Assembly (NCBI GenBank): GCA_003427395.1
Contig: BFEA01000611.1
Location: forward strand, 11,195-55,932
Direction: 5' to 3'
From: Chara braunii
Taxonomy: Eukaryota > Streptophyta > Charophyceae > Charales > Characeae
Length of the DNA stretch: 44,738 bases
The notes beneath the pieces were generated by a model. The model ran no database searches. It saw nothing but the letters and a program-made list of their open reading frames with translations, and was not told the DNA's origin. Shown here in pieces: positions 20,269-29,882 of the stretch (position 1 is the first letter of the stretch; every line of letters starts with the position of its first letter). The translations under genes and the position numbers were made by a program.

Positions 20269-20444
20269 CACACACACACACACACACACTACGAATCACA
20301 GACACACAGTACGAATCACACGCACACATAGACACACATAGCATGAATCTCACACACACACACACACTACGAATCACACACGCACAGACACACACACTAC
20401 GAATCACACACACACACTACGAATCACACGCACACATAGTACGA

Positions 20445-20481
<37 letters not shown>

Positions 20482-20526
20482 GGCGAAAGAGAAACGGCCT
20501 GTTACACACACACACACACACTACGA

Positions 20527-20577
<51 letters not shown>

Positions 20578-20854
20578 GGCGAAAGAGAAACGGCCTGTTG
20601 ATAGCAGACCTTAACGAGGCCATTCTCTTTTTCAGCAAGGAGAGTGAAAGAAGAGGAGGAGCCGTGTCCGTGCGCTACCCTGATTTCTCTGGTTGGATTG
20701 AAGCAAGAAAATCTCAGCTCCAGTCCTTTTCTGATAGAAGCGTCATCCTAGTGGAGTTTGAATAGGAAAAGCGCCGTACCTATTGTCTATCGCGTAGGAA
20801 GTTGCCCTTTACCCATGCTACTCATTACCGATCTATTTTTTGTTTTTTTCTTTC

Positions 20855-20946
20855 TTCAATTTGGACCATTTCCCGAGCTATGTGTGTCGTTCTTGTACAG
20901 GGGCCATGCTAATCTTCGCTGTATCGTTCCAATTTTAATGGATGTA
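20855..20946 (-). pseudogene. U6 snRNA-derived copy a
   Basis: Minus strand contains AAAATTGGAACGATACAG, AAGATTAGCATGGCCCCTG and GAAATGGTCCAAATTG, i.e. most of plant U6. The central part is altered (GTACAAGAACGAC for GCGCAAGGATGAC) and the 5' stem is missing. No TATA or USE promoter element is in place. Confidence 0.85.
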
Positions 20947-20957
20947 TGGAAGCCCTT

Positions 20958-21033
20958 ACCGTGTCATCCTTGCGCAGGGCCATGGTAATTTTCTCTGTAT
21001 CGTTCCAATTTGGATGGATGTCCCGAAGGACTC
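20958..21033 (-). pseudogene. U6 snRNA-derived copy b (3'-truncated)
   Basis: Minus strand has the U6 5' stem GTCCTTCGGGACATCC, then AATTGGAACGATACAGAG and GCGCAAGGATGACAC, then stops. It is joined head-to-tail to copy a, giving a dimer. Confidence 0.85.
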
Positions 21034-21088
21034 AATGCCCTTTCCCATTCTATTCAAGTTTGTGGCTTCATGCCAAAAAACGTTCATT

Positions 21089-21176
21089 TTCCTTTTTTCA
21101 TTTGTTCTGTTTGATGGGCTTTATCTGATGGTGGGAAGCCAGCAACGAGAGCCAGATTCCCATACCCCCAGTAACA
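21089..21176. repeat. Direct repeat, copy two
   Basis: Nearly identical to 20177-20268, in the same orientation, and located at the left edge of the palindrome spacer. Confidence 0.9.
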
Positions 21177-21241
21177 ATTTTAGGCCCCCAGACCCTACCC
21201 CCCTTCGAAAGCCCAGCCGCAGGCACCAAAAAGTTACTGTG

Positions 21242-21349
21242 GTCCTTCGGGACATCCGGTAAAATTGAAACGATACAGAGAAGGGTAAATTAGCAAAATG
21301 GCCCCTGCACAAGGATGACACGCATAAATGGAGAAATGGTCCAAATTTT
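21242..21349 (+). pseudogene. U6 snRNA-derived copy c (near full length)
   Basis: Reads GTCCTTCGGGACATCCGG, AACGATACAGAGAAG, GCCCCTGCACAAGGATGACA and AGAAATGGTCCAAATTTT. It has a 5-nt insertion (GGTAA) in the region that includes the AGA of the conserved ACAGAGA surroundings, and GAAACG for GGAACG. It ends in a short T run. The upstream 100 bases show no TATA box or plant upstream sequence element, so it is probably not transcribed as U6. Confidence 0.8.
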
Positions 21350-21427
21350 GAAGAACAAAGAACGCGATCTTTCTCTCTCTTCAGGTGAAGTACTGACTGT
21401 TGAATGAATGCTGCAGAACAAACAAAA

Positions 21428-21454
21428 CTAAAAAAGAAGAAGAAGAAGAAGAAG

Positions 21455-21485
<31 letters not shown>
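21428..21485 (+). repeat. (GAA)n microsatellite
   Basis: About 18 AAG/GAA units immediately upstream of U6-derived copy d. Confidence 0.95.
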
Positions 21486-21491
21486 TACTGT

Positions 21492-21616
21492 GTTCTTCAG
21501 GACATCCGGTAAAATTGGAACGATATAGACAAGATTCTTTTTTTTTTTTTTTTAGACAAGATTCACACGGCCCCTGTGCTAAAATGACACGCATAAATAA
21601 AAAAATGGTCCAAATT
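21492..21616 (+). pseudogene. U6 snRNA-derived copy d, interrupted by a poly(T) tract
   Basis: Starts with GGACATCCGGTAAAATTGGA and ends ATGGTCCAAATT. Copies c and d share AGTTACTGTG just upstream, so both came from one duplicated source. The body is interrupted by 15 T residues flanked by the 12-bp direct repeat TAGACAAGATTC. Confidence 0.8.
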
Positions 21617-21689
21617 AAGAAGGAAAAGAGAAGGGGAAAAAAAAAAGTCACTATGCCTCTGAATAGAACATCCCGGCGTTTTACACGAG

Positions 21690-21948
21690 CAAAACACTCG
21701 AGGGGACCCCAGGGGCAAAGTCCCGCTAGCAGCGTTGAGCTACCTCAACGCCTGAATGTGGACGTGTTTGTGGAGACGTGCAGTTCAGGAAACTCGACAC
21801 CATTTCTGCACATCTCCACAAAAGCGTCCACATTCAGGCGTTGAGGTAGCTCAACGCTGCTACTAGTGGGGGGAAGAAGTTAGCTCAACGCTGCTACTAG
21901 TGGGACTTGGCCCCAGGGGAAGAAGGCAACAAAACACTCGAGGGGACC
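21690..21948. mobile_element. Foldback element flanked by a 19-bp direct repeat
   Basis: Long inverted arms: CCCAGGGGCAAAGTCCCGC, CAGCGTTGAGCTACCTCAAC and GCCTGAATGTGGACG on the left have their reverse complements on the right, with a loop of about 25 nt near 21783-21807. The outer right arm repeats AGCTCAACGCTGCTACTAGT twice. CAAAACACTCGAGGGGACC lies at both edges (21690-21708 and 21930-21948). No coding capacity. The direct repeat is too long for a usual target duplication. Confidence 0.75.
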
Positions 21949-22106
21949 ACGGCATTATGTTCGCGGGTCAGCTGATTGGTTTGTTGCTCTTGTTCTCGTT
22001 CCTCTTCCTCTGAACTTCTTTTTCTTTTTCCCTAAAAGCGCAAGGGCCTTCAGATATCATCGTTGAACTGCCCGGCCCCAGGATCTGACGAGTGTCTGGA
22101 TTCGAA

Positions 22107-22170
22107 ACGAGTGTCTCGATTCGAACCCGGGTCTATATCTCAACAGTTGTACCGACTGAGCTAGGCCCGT
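22107..22170 (-). pseudogene. tRNA-like sequence with pol III A and B boxes
   Basis: Minus strand reads GGGCCTAGCTCAGTCGGTAC (A box) and, at the normal tRNA spacing, CCCGGGTTCGAATCGAGAC (B box). The anticodon arm does not pair and no anticodon can be assigned. The B-box end is duplicated 19 nt downstream (TTTCGAATCCAGACACTCG). It is probably a tRNA pseudogene or the head of a tRNA-derived SINE. Confidence 0.65.
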
Positions 22171-22306
22171 TGGTTGCTCTGCGTTTTTGACAATTACCTC
22201 ATGAGAGGGATAGGTGATTGTCGGCCCAAACTTTCCCACCAATCCTAAGCGCTGAATCGAACAAGAAAGAATTTGCTCGGGCCTGTGGAATGGGAAAGGG
22301 CATTGA

Positions 22307-22380
22307 GTCCCTCGGGACATCCATTAAAATTGGAACGATACAGAGAAAATTACCATGGCCCTGCGCAAGGATGACACAGT
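22307..22380 (+). pseudogene. U6 snRNA-derived copy e (mirror of copy b)
   Basis: GTCCCTCGGGACATCC, AATTGGAACGATACAGAG and GCGCAAGGATGACAC, then it stops and joins copy f. It is the palindromic partner of 20958-21033. Confidence 0.85.
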
Positions 22381-22390
22381 AAGGGCTTCC

Positions 22391-22482
22391 ATACATCATT
22401 TAAATTGGAACGATACAGCGAAGATTAGCATGGCCCCTGTACAAGAACGACACGCATAGCTCGGGAAATGGTCCAAATTGAA
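22391..22482 (+). pseudogene. U6 snRNA-derived copy f (mirror of copy a)
   Basis: AAATTGGAACGATACAGCG, AAGATTAGCATGGCCCCTG and GGAAATGGTCCAAATTG. It is the palindromic partner of 20855-20946, carrying the same altered centre GTACAAGAACGAC. Confidence 0.85.
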
Positions 22483-22745
22483 GAAAGAAAAAAACAAAAA
22501 ATAGATCGGTAATGAGTAGCATGGGTAAAGGGCAACTTCCCACGCGATAGACAATAGGTACGGCGCTTTTCCTATTCAAACTCCACTAGGATGACGCTTC
22601 TATCAGAAAAGGACTGGAGCTGAGATTTTCTTGCTTCAATCCAACCAGAGAAATCAGGGTAGCGCACGGACACGGCTCCTCCTCTTCTTTCACTCTCCTT
22701 GCTGAAAAAGAGAATGGCCTCGTTAAGGTCTGCTATCAACAGGCC

Positions 22746-22786
<41 letters not shown>

Positions 22787-22953
22787 TCGTACTATGTGTG
22801 TGAGTGATTCGTAGTGTGTGTGTGTGTGTAACAGGCCGTTTCTCTTTCGCCAACTCTCTCTCTCTCTCTCTCGGATTCGTACTATGTGTGCGTGTGATTC
22901 GTAGTGTGTGTGTGTGTGATTCGTAGTGTGTGTGTGTGTGTGTGTGTGATTCG

Positions 22954-22990
<37 letters not shown>

Positions 22991-23075
22991 ATTCATGCTA
23001 TGTGTGTCTATGTGTGCGTGTGATTCGTACTGTGTGTCTGTGATTCGTAGTGTGTGTGTGTGTGTGTGTGTGGTG

Positions 23076-24420
23076 TGTGATTCATGCTAAGTGTGTCTGT
23101 TGCTTTGCAAAAAGTGGGTTATCAACTGACAGACTTCGTTCTGCACAGGTCGTCATCGCTACCCCCCTTTTCAACTTTCAGACGGGTCCAACTTTCAGAC
23201 GGGTGCACATTCCGCCTCACAATCCGCCTGATCACGTACGTTCTGAGTTTGTCTATTTCGGTGTTTGGCTATCAACTGTGCATATTCACTTGTATTTCGA
23301 CCGCATATGGAATGCCCGACAGGAGGGCCTCCCAGCAGTCCTCGCAGTGAATTTCCCTTTTCTTTTCTCCCTTTCTTCGTCTTCATCATCGTCTTCTTCT
23401 TCGGTTTGCTTTCCGAGTATTCAATCTCATCTTTCCGTTTTTTTCCCGGCCTTTTCCTTTACAGACTCGTAGTCCCTCTCATGGCAACACACGACTTCAT
23501 TCACTTCGCTATATGTTGAAAACGCCTTAGTGGTACTTCAACGAAGTAATCTTTCAAATCGGTAAATGAGAAGACTCGCCATCATTTACAGTGACGAGAG
23601 AGAGAGAGAGGGAGAGAGAGAGGTGGGGAGAAGGCATGGGAGGTAGAACAGGGAGCGAAGGGGCGCGGGGGAAGGGCGGCGGGGCCGGGGCTTTTGGGGG
23701 TTCGGGGAGGCGGGGAGACGTAGCGGGAGCACGTTCTCTGTTACTCTCTAGTCACCACAATACGAGACTACAGGGCATTCGCAGCACCAATGAGGAAGAA
23801 AATCGTTCACAGACCAAGCTAGTTAATGGCAGCAGAGGTCAGGCACGCAGCAACACAGCTCAAGGAGAATCCATCCGTCAAACCATCTCTTTTTCAAGCC
23901 GTCAACAGCAAATACACAGATCTCCATGGCTGCTTTATCGAATATGTCTTTCTCGACAGAGAAGTCATCGGCAAAACCGAGCCGCCATTTTGTCAATCCT
24001 TGCACGAACCGCTCAGTCCGAAGTAACCTATCTATAAGTACTGGAGAATTCACTGGACCAATAGCCCACCAGTCAAAATGAATGTCCCGCAATCATTCTA
24101 AAAAAAAAACAGAGACGACTTCCAAGCCAATTTCCCGCCATAAAAAATACTAACGCATCTACATCAGCTGAAATATCAACAATACCACCAGGTAGGCAGG
24201 GAAGCTAGCCATCGCAACAATCAACGGGCCAGGGAACCATCAAACCGTGGATGGCATTTCAGAGCCAACCAAATTATTATTCCAAAAGTCAAGTGTGGCA
24301 GGCACGGTGAAGGACAAGTAGAAAATCAAGCTCACTACAAGAATTCGAGACACGCATCCCAATACTTCCCTAGGGTTTCCACCCTCTTCCTACCTTCTTT
24401 CTCTCCTCTCCCTTCTCTCC
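23076..24420. other. Gene-free stretch with a (GA)n tract
   Basis: A (GA)n tract lies near 23594-23624 and is followed by a G-rich stretch. The motif CTTTCAGACGGGT is repeated at about 23174 and 23190. No supported gene. Confidence 0.45.
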
Positions 24421-24457
24421 TCTCCCTCCCTCCCTCCCTCCCTCCCTCCCTCCCTCT
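24421..24457. repeat. (CCCT)n microsatellite
   Basis: About eight CCCT units in a longer pyrimidine tract. Confidence 0.9.
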
Positions 24458-26300
24458 CAAAATCCCACTGGCCCGCCATTCATCTAGGGGAATGATCGGG
24501 AGAGAGATCCGGAAAAGGATGCACTTCGAGAAAATCCAGCTTTTTCGAAGCTCACTGTAAGCCGTACAACACCTGAAGAGACACAACGTGTCAATGCGAA
24601 ACCGATCTCTTTCTCTTCTCGCTGAAATTCGAATCCCCCACACACCATCTTCAGTGCAATTCAATCGACCCGAACAGAACCCTCAATCTTGCGACAACCA
24701 CATGAAATCGCGTCACAACCGATCCATTATAGTAAATCGGGCACTGCCGTCTTCCCCCGAACAGAACCTACGGTCATTCTAGCTGAAAATTAGAGGCAAC
24801 ATCCAATCTAAGATACAGCGACAACGACAACGACGGCACGTTCTATTCGGGGGAAGAGGGTATTGATCCACCGGAAAATTGCAGAATCTCGAACACTTCT
24901 GTCTATATTGTAGCATCGTGCAGGGTACTAGCTGCTAACAGGAGAGAGAAATGCCAGCATGGGGACCACCTCTCCCACGTTGCCCCTTTTGCTTTCTCCA
25001 ACCCGGCACCACAAAGGACGGACGGCCAAGGAGGAGGCAATCAAACTACCGTCTTCAACCGAATAGAACGCCCGGTTATCATCGCTGCATCTGGACACCC
25101 CCAAAACAGCTATAATGCCCGGATGATCTATTCGAGTGAAGACGGCAGATGTCATCACCACGTCAGTCTAATTACGTGTCATCCGTATGCATCGGCATGA
25201 TGCGACGATGCTCCGATGCGAGCCACGTGACATTTGCTTCGTATTCGACGATGGTATAAGACGCGAGCTCCAGTCCATGCCCAAATTCCCTCTCGTAAGG
25301 GTGGTGCATCGGCATGATGCGACGATGCATCGATACTACGATGCATCGATACTACGATGCATCGATGTGAGCCCCGCGACATTTGCTTCGTCGTATTATA
25401 TAATAAAAGAACAAACTCCAATTCCGTGCCCAAACTCCCTCGTCAGGGTGGGGTGATAAAAGACCGGAATTCCAGCCCGCGCCCAAATATAGCCTCCTAG
25501 GGTATCGCGTCCCGCTCCATCAAGCTTCGAGAGCAGCACCCGCCCGTGGGTGGATGACCCCCCGTGACGCCAATCAACAAATCTCAATACCAAGACCGGC
25601 ACACAACGATCTCCAACCCACAAACCGAAGACATCGACAGCACATATCGATCGCAATCACCGTAATACCCAGCAAATCCGAACAGACCGGTCGCCACACC
25701 CCTGCTAGCATGCGAGCTTCTGTTTCTCCTCGTACAACTCCTTCCGCGATGGAAGCGGAGAACGCCCACCTCGCCTCCTCCTACTTCCGCTGGTCCTTCC
25801 TGCATCAAAGATGAAGGTGCCATAAGGAACCCATACACGTTCCCTGACAAAAGGAGGCCGAGACATGTATCCCTTTCTGCCCTAAGCCACCCTCCTCCCA
25901 CTCACATAAGTCGGATGGCGAAAGATCTGCCGAAGGGCTGGGTGGCTGCATGACGCTCCTCTAACCCTAAACAACGGTGCGTAACTGCTTACCTCCTGCC
26001 TGCTTGATTTGCCTACCTGCCTGCCTATCGGGCCTGGTCGCCCGACTGCCCGGTTGCCTCCCTGCCTGACTGCCGGCCTGCTTGCCTGCCTCCTTGCCTG
26101 CCCCCCTGCCGGCCTGTCTGGCGCAAGTCATAGGATGTGTGTGATGACAGATCGACCTTCTCATCATGAACAAACGCTTTGCCTGCAGCGTCAATACAGC
26201 AGACAAAGGCGACGCTCCGGTTTGAGAACAGCTCGCCATAAGCAGGAAGATTGACCGAACTCCACCAGCAATCAACCGAAGAAGGATTGATTGCGTCCGT
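24458..26300. other. Gene-free stretch with degenerate repeats, 3' of SEC22
   Basis: GCATCGGCATGATGCGACGA occurs at 25189 and 25306, each followed later by GACATTTGCTTCGT, marking a degenerate duplication. CGATACTACGATGCAT repeats within 25327-25363. Around 25990-26115 there is a CCTG-rich imperfect array. The part next to 26300 is presumably the SEC22 3' UTR. Confidence 0.5.
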
Positions 26301-26310
26301 GAGTAGGTCA

Positions 26311-26973
26311 TCAGCCGGACGAGAACATGCGCCTGATTAAGAGGAGGAGGAGGACGACAACGAGGACGATCCCGATCGGAGCCCATTTTCGAATCAACGC
26401 CTGCCTGCTGAGATCCTTGGCCTTCATTTTGTACTGCTGCGTCTCTGCCTTCAAGTTATGAGATAAACGGGTGGCATGGTCCAGTTTCTCACCCACACCA
26501 AGAACATCCTGGATGTTCTTGGTCATGATCTGCTGGACTTCGTACAAATCATCATTCAGTTTCGCGAGATTCCTCTGGGTACGAGTGTCAAGATAAAGTT
26601 TCCTCGTCTTCTGAATGAAGGTATCGAACTTAATGAAGGCATAAGGACGAGCGACAGTCTCAATTTGAGACCTGTTGACTTTCTCAAATTCCTTCTGAAG
26701 CTCCTCTAAGTACTGATACGCTAGCTTCTTAGGGTACGAACGGTCGCAGAGTGTCAGGTAGCAAACCCCTCCCTCAATAATGTAGTGAAAAACGTACGCC
26801 CCGGTCTCATACGACATTCTCGATGCAGGGGGCGGCCCTTGAGACATCTTCTTAAACAACTCTTTCGCTTGTTTCTTGTACGCCTCCAAATCCTTCTGCT
26901 CCCTTCCGTCATCCAAACCTTCAGCGAGAGGCAACCCATCGGTCACCCTCGCAATAAGTGTAAGCTTCACCAT
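26311..26973 (-). CDS. SEC22: SEC22 vesicle-trafficking SNARE
   Basis: A 220-residue intronless frame, the normal length for Sec22. SEC22 is the longin-type SNARE that acts in transport between ER and Golgi. The N-terminal longin domain spans about 1-125 (starts MVKLTLIARVTDGLPLAEGL, includes VCYLTLCDRSYPKKLAYQYL and PYAFIKFDTFIQKT). The SNARE helix covers about 131-193 (RTQRNLAKLNDDLYEVQQIM, then VLGVGEKLD). After RQALIRKWAP comes a C-terminal membrane anchor at about 199-213 and a short tail RRMFSSG. At the central layer of the SNARE helix the residue appears to be Val, where animal and fungal Sec22 has Arg; plant Sec22 proteins have the same VLGVGEKLD motif as far as I recall. The start codon is fixed by homology. 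A pure CT tract lies 7 bp upstream. No sign of decay, so it is likely a functional gene. Confidence 0.97.
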   Translation of the reverse strand: MVKLTLIARVTDGLPLAEGLDDGREQKDLEAYKKQAKELFKKMSQGPPPASRMSYETGAYVFHYIIEGGVCYLTLCDRSYPKKLAYQYLEELQKEFEKVNRSQIETVARPYAFIKFDTFIQKTRKLYLDTRTQRNLAKLNDDLYEVQQIMTKNIQDVLGVGEKLDHATRLSHNLKAETQQYKMKAKDLSRQALIRKWAPIGIVLVVVLLLLLIRRMFSSG

Positions 26974-26978
26974 TGCTC

Positions 26979-26980
<2 letters not shown>

Positions 26981-27026
<46 letters not shown>
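26981..27026 (+). repeat. (CT)n tract in the SEC22 5' leader
   Basis: Twenty-three CT units, which is (GA)n on the coding strand, ending 7 bp before the SEC22 start codon. It probably lies in the 5' UTR or core promoter. GA tracts bind GAGA-binding (BBR/BPC) factors in land plants; whether that applies here is not shown. Confidence 0.9.
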
Positions 27027-27032
<6 letters not shown>

Positions 27033-27080
27033 TTCCCCCCTCCCTTGCGGGAAGATCGTGCAGAATGGGAGAGGGGAAGA

Positions 27081-27145
27081 CAAACAGTCAGACGTGTGAC
27101 TGTTTGATGCTTCCTGACGTGGCAGATATCACAGACGCCACGTGG
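27081..27145 (-). promoter_or_regulatory. Cluster of three ACGT-core sites upstream of SEC22
   Basis: Within 65 bp there are: a 26-bp palindrome with arms CAAACAGTCA/TGACTGTTTG around GACGTG (27081-27106), TGACGTGGCA (27115-27124) and the perfect G-box CCACGTGG (27138-27145). They lie about 110-170 bp upstream of the SEC22 ATG. ACGT-core elements are bound by plant bZIP factors, including those of the ER stress response. The regulatory role is inferred from position and motif only. Confidence 0.45.
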
Positions 27146-29078
27146 GAGTCAGACAAGCACCCACCGCTCCAGGAATCAAACGCGCTTCCTTCAACTCGTT
27201 CCCGCAGATAGCAGAACGAACTATGTTCGATCAGGAAAACACCCTAGAGAAGTACCCTAGGCGAGAGTTGGCACTTAGCGGCCATTCCCGCTTCTCAGAG
27301 ATGATAATGGGACGCAAAGCGGTGCAACTGTGAAGGCAACCCCGGGATCAAGCCCTGCTGATTACGTACAAGACAGTTGTTAATCTTGTTAGCGAAGATG
27401 CCGCCGCTTGGACATGGTGAACTCGCAGCTGAGTCACTTCCCACGACCGGTCCACCAGACACAGCTGAGTCGCTTCCGACGACCGGTCCACCAGCCACCA
27501 AGCTGTCGATTCGGATGACAGCGAGTGAACATAAAGAACAAGACGACCGCGAGAAAAGACAAGCCAATCAATCCACAAATCGGCGATCCAATCAATCAAC
27601 AATTCACATTATCTTCCAATCAACCAGTCACACCAACCTCCCAACCAATCAATCAAAGCAATCACTCAATCAATTCCCGAAAACAGGGTCCCTCATGCCG
27701 CACATGCACCTGCACGATCATCCGACATCTCTCCTCTGTCGGTCCACCCGTCGCCGCATAATTCACCCTCCCAATTTAACACAGTTTGGCCGCTTCGCAC
27801 ATCCGATTCCCTAGCTACTCCGTCGAACACCGGGACAATTCCTGTTCTCTCCAGACTCCTACTATGTTTTGCCCTGTCAGACAGATAGCGAGCCGAACCA
27901 CGTCCGGCAACAGGTCGGTCGATTGATAGACAGCTCAATGTCCCCCAACTAACGACAATTACTGTGTCAATGTAAGGGGAGGAACCCATGCAGTCATGGA
28001 ACAATGGTACGACCAACGGTCGGATGATGAATGTTTGATCGATGAATCGGTCGATCACCTGATTGATTGATTGGTTGATGGATCGGTCGATTCATTGATT
28101 ACTGGATAGGGAGAGAATGATCTATTCTTAGAGTTGATGGCCGATATCCTATCCCCGCTCCGCGTGGCACCTCTCAAGGCCCTAACTGGATTAATCTCAG
28201 AAACAACCACCCACCGCTGGAAACCACCGGTCAGGAATTCCAGGAATTCTACACGCCGCCCCTGTTCACCGTGGGCCAGGTGCTCTCGCCTATCTCAAGA
28301 CGTCCTCGTCGCCACGTGTCCGGTCAGTTACCTCTCCTCCTCGCTGGAAGCTAATGCGGATGGGACGACCGGAAACAGAGAGAGGAAGCGGGGGCAGATA
28401 CCAACAGACGGGGATGACCTGTCTCCCGTGTCCTATCCTCTGTATGGATGGACAGACCAATTCGTCTGCCCGATAAACCTTCCCGCTCTCCGCTGTTTGT
28501 GGCCGGACTTCCCGCCCGCGGTGCGCATCACAACACTACCGCCACTCCTTTCTGGCTGTGGAGGGCGCGGAAACTCCTTCCCGACTTTTCGAGAACGACG
28601 AGTTTGACCGCGTACCTCCCTATTTTCCTACTCTCATTCCCACTTCTTTTCCCAGCGACCGAACCCGACCGAACCCCACCAAAACCCAAAAAAATAGGGG
28701 TAGAAGAAAATCGTCCCCAACCCACGTGTGACAAGGGCACCGTCTGTCACTTCACGAGGCGAACTACCGGTCGGCGAAAATTTACCATTTGCTACCTAGG
28801 GTCGCCTTACTGCGTCCCTATTCGGTAGGGCACTCGTGCTCGGAGGAATTTTCTGTTTTCTGGGAAAACACGCGTGGATACCACGAGCAACGACGGTTGT
28901 GATGAAATGGTGGAAACAAGAGATGCTCAGCATAGGACCCCAACCTACGGCTTGGATCGCGCGTCCTGATTCTTCGAAAATGGCACTCGCCGACGGGCGG
29001 TAGCTCTTTTTTGTTCCCTGTTTTTTTTTTGAAAACTCAGTCCCCTGCTAGGAGAGGTGGTAAGACCACCCCCCCCTA
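27146..29078. other. Gene-free stretch with small duplications and TCAA-rich sequence
   Basis: AGCTGAGTC.CTTCC.ACGACC followed by GGTCCACCAG is repeated in tandem at 27427-27498. CAATCAATC-rich (27560-27680) and GATTGATTG-rich (28030-28105) segments resemble the array inside the Harbinger element. No gene supported. Confidence 0.45.
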
Positions 29079-29152
29079 CTACCAGTAGCTCAGTCGGTAA
29101 GGCACACGAATTTGCATTCGAAGTTGAGTGCTGGAATCCATTCCATTCCTTC
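29079..29152 (+). pseudogene. tRNA-like sequence (tRNA-Ala(TGC)-like)
   Basis: ACCAGTAGCTCAGTCGGTAA has a good A box, followed by GCACACGAATTTGCATTCG, which could form an anticodon arm with TGC in the loop. The T arm is degraded (TGCTGGAATCCATTCC for GGTTCGATTCC) and the acceptor stem does not pair. It is most likely a tRNA pseudogene. It shares the A box TAGCTCAGTCGGTA with the tRNA-like copy at 22107. Confidence 0.55.
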
Positions 29153-29512
29153 AAGTACCCAGACTGGGTGCCTTACCATCTACAGATAGCGCTCTGGCCC
29201 CCTAGGCCAGCATTAGCAGGACCTTGGCCACTATTGTCGGGTGCTATGCAACAGCTATACTGGCTATTAGACACCGCTTGGGGGGTGGCGCGGGGGGTGG
29301 CGGGGGGGGGGGGGGGGGGGGGGGGAGGTGCAGTGATGCCCACAGTGCTCGGGACTACTGAGTGACGACTGCCCATTTCCACATCAACGTGCCGAAGGGC
29401 TGGTACAGCTTCGCTCTCGCACCAACACTGTGGCACAGACCTGAACCATGGTGTGCGTCTCCTTGTATTGTACACGCAGTTGTGGGTCCTCCCGTCGTGA
29501 TCAGACACGAGT
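29153..29512. other. Gene-free stretch with a poly(G) run
   Basis: A run of about 24 G residues lies at 29301-29325. No gene recognised. Confidence 0.5.
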
Positions 29513-29645
29513 GGAAACGAGTGGAAACAAATGCATACGTGGCACTTGGCCTGCGACCTGCGGCAAAAAAGAACTACTGAAAAAGCGAAAGAAGGCAACC
29601 CCCGCCCCTGCCCCTAAAAAGAACGTGTTTTTTTTCTTTTTTTTT
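29513..29645. repeat. Dispersed repeat on the left of the Harbinger element
   Basis: GGAAACAAATGCATACGTGG followed by CACTTGGCCTGCGACCTGCG and CTAAAAAGAACGTGTTTTTT is similar in order to 38005-38132 on the other side of the transposon. Both encode a similar short peptide pattern (TN.YVA, RPA.KK), so the repeat may derive from a coding sequence. Similarity is moderate. Confidence 0.5.
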
Positions 29646-29852
29646 TTGTCATGTCCACTGGGCCGTATATCAACACCCATGCCCTGATTGCCACAAAGAC
29701 CCGCCGCGACTTTCAAAAAAGTGCCGAATCATGCCCCTCCTGACGGGCAAGTGGGATGCCATTTCACTTTTCGGACCCATCTGGGCCAGGTCCGCCCAAC
29801 GCAGTTCTTCATGGTTCTCCCCAAAAAGAAAAGTAGCGGGATAAGACCCTTA

Positions 29853-29882
29853 GGGCCTCGTTAGACCTTCCTTGGAAATCCG
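29853..29882 (+). repeat. Left terminal inverted repeat of the Harbinger element
   Basis: GGGCCTCGTTAGACCTTCCT continuing TGGAAATCC. It directly follows the TTA target duplication. A second CCTTGGA motif occurs about 45 bp in. Confidence 0.93.

Larger units (their letters stand above)
20262..23075. repeat. Large palindrome: about 790-bp inverted arms around a 1.24-kb spacer
   Basis: The left arm (20262-21050) and the right arm (22288-23075) are reverse complements. Each has, from outside in, (CA)n blocks with CTACGAATCA-type motifs, one or two (GA)n blocks, CGGCCTGTTGATAGCAG, a unique block containing GGTTGGATTGAAGCAAG, and two fused U6-derived segments. The arms differ mainly in microsatellite length, loss of TTGGCGAAA in one arm and a few substitutions. 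The microsatellites produce long meaningless Arg-Glu or Thr-His frames. No protein gene is supported in the arms. Confidence 0.9.

Noticed and set aside
20343-20765. 140-residue frame rich in Arg-Glu and Thr-His repeats
   Set aside because: Pure translation of (GA)n and (CA)n tracts in the palindrome arm. The mirror frame exists in the other arm. No coding evidence.
21242-21349. Functional U6 snRNA gene
   Set aside because: Internal insertion, a substitution in a conserved block, and no USE or TATA element upstream.
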